The notes beneath the pieces were generated by a model. It was given only the letters and a program-made list of their open reading frames with translations. It was not told where the DNA came from and did no database searches. DNA of 64,000 nt, taken from assembly GCF_000720475.1 (NCBI RefSeq), contig NZ_JOAP01000016.1, positions 1 to 64,000 on the forward strand. The letters run 5' to 3'. Position numbers and translations under genes: made by a program. This document shows positions 61,723-64,000 of this stretch, one piece after another (the first letter of the stretch is position 1; each line of letters starts with the position of its first letter). Source of the stretch: Streptomyces aureocirculatus. GTDB lineage: Bacteria; Actinomycetota; Actinomycetes; Streptomycetales; Streptomycetaceae.

Positions 61723-62001
61723 CCCGGCCAGTGCCCCACCCGGCACCCTGAGTGGCCGCCCGTCTCACACCTCGGGACACCGCGGCCGCTCAGGCCCCGC
61801 CACTCATTCGTGACCCAATCTCCCCCAGGATGTGACAATCCCCAGGATGCCGTGCGTTTGGCCAGGTCAGCATGGTCCGGCGGGTAAACACCAGGCCGAA
61901 AGTCCTGTCCGGTTCGTGACGTAATGCACTGACAGCGGGATGGTGCAGGCTTCAAGCTGATGTAGGAAGTCGGGGGTCGACTTGAAACCGGGAGTACGTC
62001 A

Positions 62002-62826
62002 GTGAGCGCCACGCATCTTGCCTTGCTGCTCTCCGCGGCCGCTGCCACGGCCGCGGGCGCCGCCGCCCTGCACTCCGTGCGGGGCCTGCGGAAGCAGATC
62101 ACCGACCTGCGCACCGAACTCGCCGAGAGCCGGGGCGTGGCCGCCGGTCGCGCCTCCGTACCCGCCGCCCGCACCGCGGTGGACACCGAGGAGATACGCA
62201 CGGCGGTCGCCGAGGCCCTCGCCGAGGAGCGGGAGCGCGAGCTCGCCGAGGCGCGCGCGTTCTGGGCCGCCCAGGAGGCGCGGGACATCGCCGACACGCC
62301 CTCGCTCCTGAGCGGGCTGCCCGACGGCATGGCGGACGAACTGTTCCTGCCGCGCCAGGCGGATCTCGCGGGCCTCGAGTCCGAGAGCCTGGAGCCGGTC
62401 GTCGAGCCGTTCACCGACCAGGGCGGCGCCCTGGACGAGTTCGCCACGGACTCCCCGGAGCTGGCCGCCGCCCGCCGCCGCCACCCCTCCCACCCCGACT
62501 TCGTCCCCGTGCAGTCCACCGGGCACGGCGACCACGAGCGCACCGTGGCCTGCCTGGAGGAGCTCGCCGACGCCCGCACCGCGCTCGCCGACGTCCGCCC
62601 GGGCCCGCTCGGCACCCTGGACGTCTACGTCTTCACGGACGGCACCACGCTGTGCATGACCCCCGGCCACCGCGAGACCGCGGAGCTGCTCGCCGCCGCC
62701 CTGCGCGACGGCAAGGCGCCGGTCCTGCTCGGCGGCTCCGGCATCTCGGGCGCGTACGCCCTGACGTTCGCGTGCGGAAGCGAGAACATCTACATACTGG
62801 CGGACCGAGTCATCGCCTCTGTTTAG
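62002..62826 (+). CDS. Hypothetical membrane-anchored coiled-coil protein
   Basis: A 274-residue protein that I do not recognise. An N-terminal hydrophobic helix (LALLLSAAAATAAGAAAL) is followed by a charged coiled-coil stretch to about residue 100 (EEIRTAVAEALAEERERELAEA in parts). A compact C-terminal domain ends ALTFACGSENIYILADRVIASV. The GTG has GGGAG upstream. There are no catalytic motifs. It is probably a conserved Streptomyces protein. The 279-base gap before it shows no other gene. Confidence 0.75.
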   Translation: MSATHLALLLSAAAATAAGAAALHSVRGLRKQITDLRTELAESRGVAAGRASVPAARTAVDTEEIRTAVAEALAEERERELAEARAFWAAQEARDIADTPSLLSGLPDGMADELFLPRQADLAGLESESLEPVVEPFTDQGGALDEFATDSPELAAARRRHPSHPDFVPVQSTGHGDHERTVACLEELADARTALADVRPGPLGTLDVYVFTDGTTLCMTPGHRETAELLAAALRDGKAPVLLGGSGISGAYALTFACGSENIYILADRVIASV

Positions 62827-62835
62827 TGCGCCTAA

Positions 62836-62866
62836 ACCGGCGCCGCTCTCGCGGACGCGCGCCGGT
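62836..62866. terminator. Hairpin between convergent unknown genes
   Basis: ACCGGCGC and GCGCCGGT form an 8-bp stem around a 15-base loop. It falls between the stop of the gene at 62002 and the stop of the leftward gene at 62866. Confidence 0.5.
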
Positions 62867-63177
62867 CAGACCCCGGCCCGCCCCACCGCCTCCTCCACCA
62901 GGCGCACCGCCTCCGCGAGATCGCTCTCGTCGCGCAGTACGACCGCCAAGTCCCGCCCCGCGACGGTGATCTGGTCGGCGGCGGCGAACATGCCCGCGTC
63001 GGGCATCCGGTGCGGTTCCGCTGCCGGGTCCTCCCGCTCCTGCGCACGCACCGCCAGATCCCTGGCGAGCGCCAGCGCCGCGGCCGCCGCGCCGCGCTGA
63101 AGGCGGGACTGCGGGGCGGCGCGCAGCCGGTCCGCGAAACGGTCAACTGCCGTGATCAAAGGCGTCGTATCGAGCAC
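62866..63177 (-). CDS. Small hypothetical helical protein
   Basis: A 103-residue, Ala/Arg-rich, probably all-helical protein (TPLITAVDRFADRLRAAPQS, AAAAALALARDLAVRAQE). It contains a short PHRMPDAGMFAAADQITVAGRD centre. There is no signal peptide or membrane helix. The GTG start has no strong ribosome site. It resembles small conserved Streptomyces proteins of unknown role. It diverges from the DUF4287 gene at 63279. Confidence 0.6.
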   Translation of the reverse strand: MLDTTPLITAVDRFADRLRAAPQSRLQRGAAAAALALARDLAVRAQEREDPAAEPHRMPDAGMFAAADQITVAGRDLAVVLRDESDLAEAVRLVEEAVGRAGV

Positions 63178-63278
63178 TGTGCGACCCTACGCGCCGAGCC
63201 GGGACTGTTGCCAATACCCGAACGCTCAGGCACGGTGTCGTGAAGGACGGACCACATCGAACGCGTCCGGAGGCGCCG

Positions 63279-63509
63279 ATGTCCCAAGTCTTCTCCCAGG
63301 AGACCCACCGCAATCTGCTCGCTCGCATCCCCCATTGCACAGGTCGAGAAGTGTCGGACTGGCTCCGCACCGTCGACGAGGGCCCCTCTCTCTTCCGCTT
63401 CGAGGAGAAGGTGAGCTGGCTCCGCGGCGAACACGACCTCGCGTACGGCCACGCCAAAGCGATCATCCACGAGTACGACCTCCGTCGTGCCGCACGCAAG
63501 CTGCTCTGA
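63279..63509 (+). CDS. DUF4287 domain protein
   Basis: A 76-residue protein of the DUF4287 type: THRNLLARIPHCTGREVSDWLRTVDEG, FEEKVSWLRGEHDLAYGHAKAIIHEYDL in normal spacing. The family is small, of unknown function, and often has the GHAxAIIHE ending seen here. The ATG has GGAGG five bases upstream. A strong bidirectional terminator follows. Confidence 0.88.
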   Translation: MSQVFSQETHRNLLARIPHCTGREVSDWLRTVDEGPSLFRFEEKVSWLRGEHDLAYGHAKAIIHEYDLRRAARKLL

Positions 63510-63557
63510 CCCCGACCCCCGTTCCCCCGCAGAGATCCAGACATACCCCAGCGACGG

Positions 63558-63593
63558 CGAAGGGCCCGCGGAATGGATTCCGCGGGCCCTTCG
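63558..63593. terminator. Perfect 17-bp bidirectional terminator hairpin
   Basis: CGAAGGGCCCGCGGAAT pairs perfectly with ATTCCGCGGGCCCTTCG across a two-base centre. It lies between the convergent DUF4287 and Bax-inhibitor-like genes, 48 and 36 bases from their stops. Confidence 0.85.
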
Positions 63594-63629
63594 GCCGTGC
63601 TCGGGACGTCAGCCGCCCGGGGGCGGCCG

Positions 63630-64000
63630 TCAGTCGTTGCCCTGCAGGATCGCGATGATCCGCAGGAACTCCATGTAGATCCACACCAGCGTCATCGTGA
63701 GACCGAAGGCGGCGAGCCAGGCCTCCTCGCGCGGGGCGCCGTACGCGATGCCGTCCTCGACCTGCTTGAAGTCCAGGGCCAGGAAGCAGGCACCGAGCAG
63801 AATGCCGATGACGCCGAACATGATGCCGAGGCCACCGCTGCGGAAGCCGAGACCGTCACCGCCGCCGAAGGCCGCGAACAGCAGGTTCACGCCCATCAGC
63901 AGGATGAAGCCGAGGGCGGCCGCCATCACGAAGCCGTAGAAACGGCGGTTGACGCGGATCCAGCCCGCCTTGTACGCCACGAGGACGCCGAGGAAGACGG
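63630..64000 (-). CDS. Bax inhibitor-1/YccA-family membrane protein (5' end outside window)
   Basis: The last about 123 residues of a multi-helix membrane protein; the gene continues past the right edge. It shows helices such as FYGFVMAAALGFILLMGVN, LGIMFGVIGILLGACFLALDF and LTMTLVWIYMEFLRIIAIL. The stretch FLALDFKQVEDGIAYGAPREEAW is the hallmark of the Bax inhibitor-1/YccA (BI-1-like) family, with the conserved acidic residues in its late helices. Function is probably membrane stress or ion homeostasis. Confidence 0.88.
   Translation of the reverse strand, partial: VFLGVLVAYKAGWIRVNRRFYGFVMAAALGFILLMGVNLLFAAFGGGDGLGFRSGGLGIMFGVIGILLGACFLALDFKQVEDGIAYGAPREEAWLAAFGLTMTLVWIYMEFLRIIAILQGND

Overview
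The window is high-GC, densely packed actinobacterial DNA and is almost certainly from a Streptomyces chromosome. It shows strong third-position GC, GTG starts and ATGA/GTGA start-stop overlaps, a SigB/SigF-type sigma factor with partner-switching proteins, DUF397/DUF5753 pairs, a mycothiol-type (DinB/MDMPI) protein and Streptomyces-style intergenic repeats. I see no rRNA, tRNA, CRISPR array, insertion sequence or phage gene. The order SigI-like module, hut genes, cystathionine beta-synthase, SGNH hydrolase, thiolase matches what I remember of the S. coelicolor SCO3068-SCO3079 core region. That comparison is from memory and was not searched.

Layout. 0.5-3.1 kb holds a POT peptide transporter and a secreted alpha/beta hydrolase. 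3.1-8.1 kb is a four-gene cell-surface operon with two sortase substrates (LPQTG and LADTG), a DUF916-like protein and a membrane protein that begins with eight 12-residue repeats. 8.6-11.6 kb is a sigma factor with ATP-binding and STAS regulators. 11.7-15.4 kb is a variable patch of XRE/DUF5753, DUF397, DUF6879 and small unknown genes. 15.5-17.2 kb is a divergent MmyB-type regulator/SDR pair. 17.3-23 kb is a histidine-utilisation operon (hutU, allantoate-amidohydrolase-like, hutF, hutI). 23.1-26.9 kb holds a PLP decarboxylase, an amino-acid permease and an RpiR regulator. 27.2-29 kb holds a PEP-mutase-family enzyme and an SDR.

29-56.5 kb is the exciting part: an apparent biosynthetic cluster. 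It has (i) a complete 4-hydroxyphenylglycine set (prephenate dehydrogenase, HmaS, Hmo, HpgT). It has (ii) an overlapping FAD monooxygenase/lyase pair resembling CreE/CreD (FzmM/FzmL), which convert aspartate to nitrosuccinate and then release nitrous acid. It has (iii) a free-standing FabF-type ketosynthase, an acyl carrier protein, a Sfp-type phosphopantetheinyl transferase and two AMP-forming ligases. It has (iv) a PhyH dioxygenase, an FAD oxidoreductase, a divergent thiamine-diphosphate enzyme, an O-methyltransferase, two alpha/beta hydrolases and an SGNH hydrolase. It also has (v) an extra FabI-type enoyl reductase that could be tailoring or self-resistance, an MFS exporter and two paralogous TetR regulators. 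A GCACGACCG-type operator recurs before the key transcription units. There is no NRPS, so HPG seems to be used in an unusual way, possibly joined to N-N bond or diazo chemistry. No product is known to me for this combination.

56.6-64 kb returns to core genes: a small membrane protein, cystathionine beta-synthase, an SGNH hydrolase, an acetyl-CoA acetyltransferase, unknown proteins, a DUF4287 protein and a truncated Bax-inhibitor-1-like membrane protein. Starts were chosen by ribosome-binding site and overlap. All family calls come from reading motifs by eye; no database search was run.
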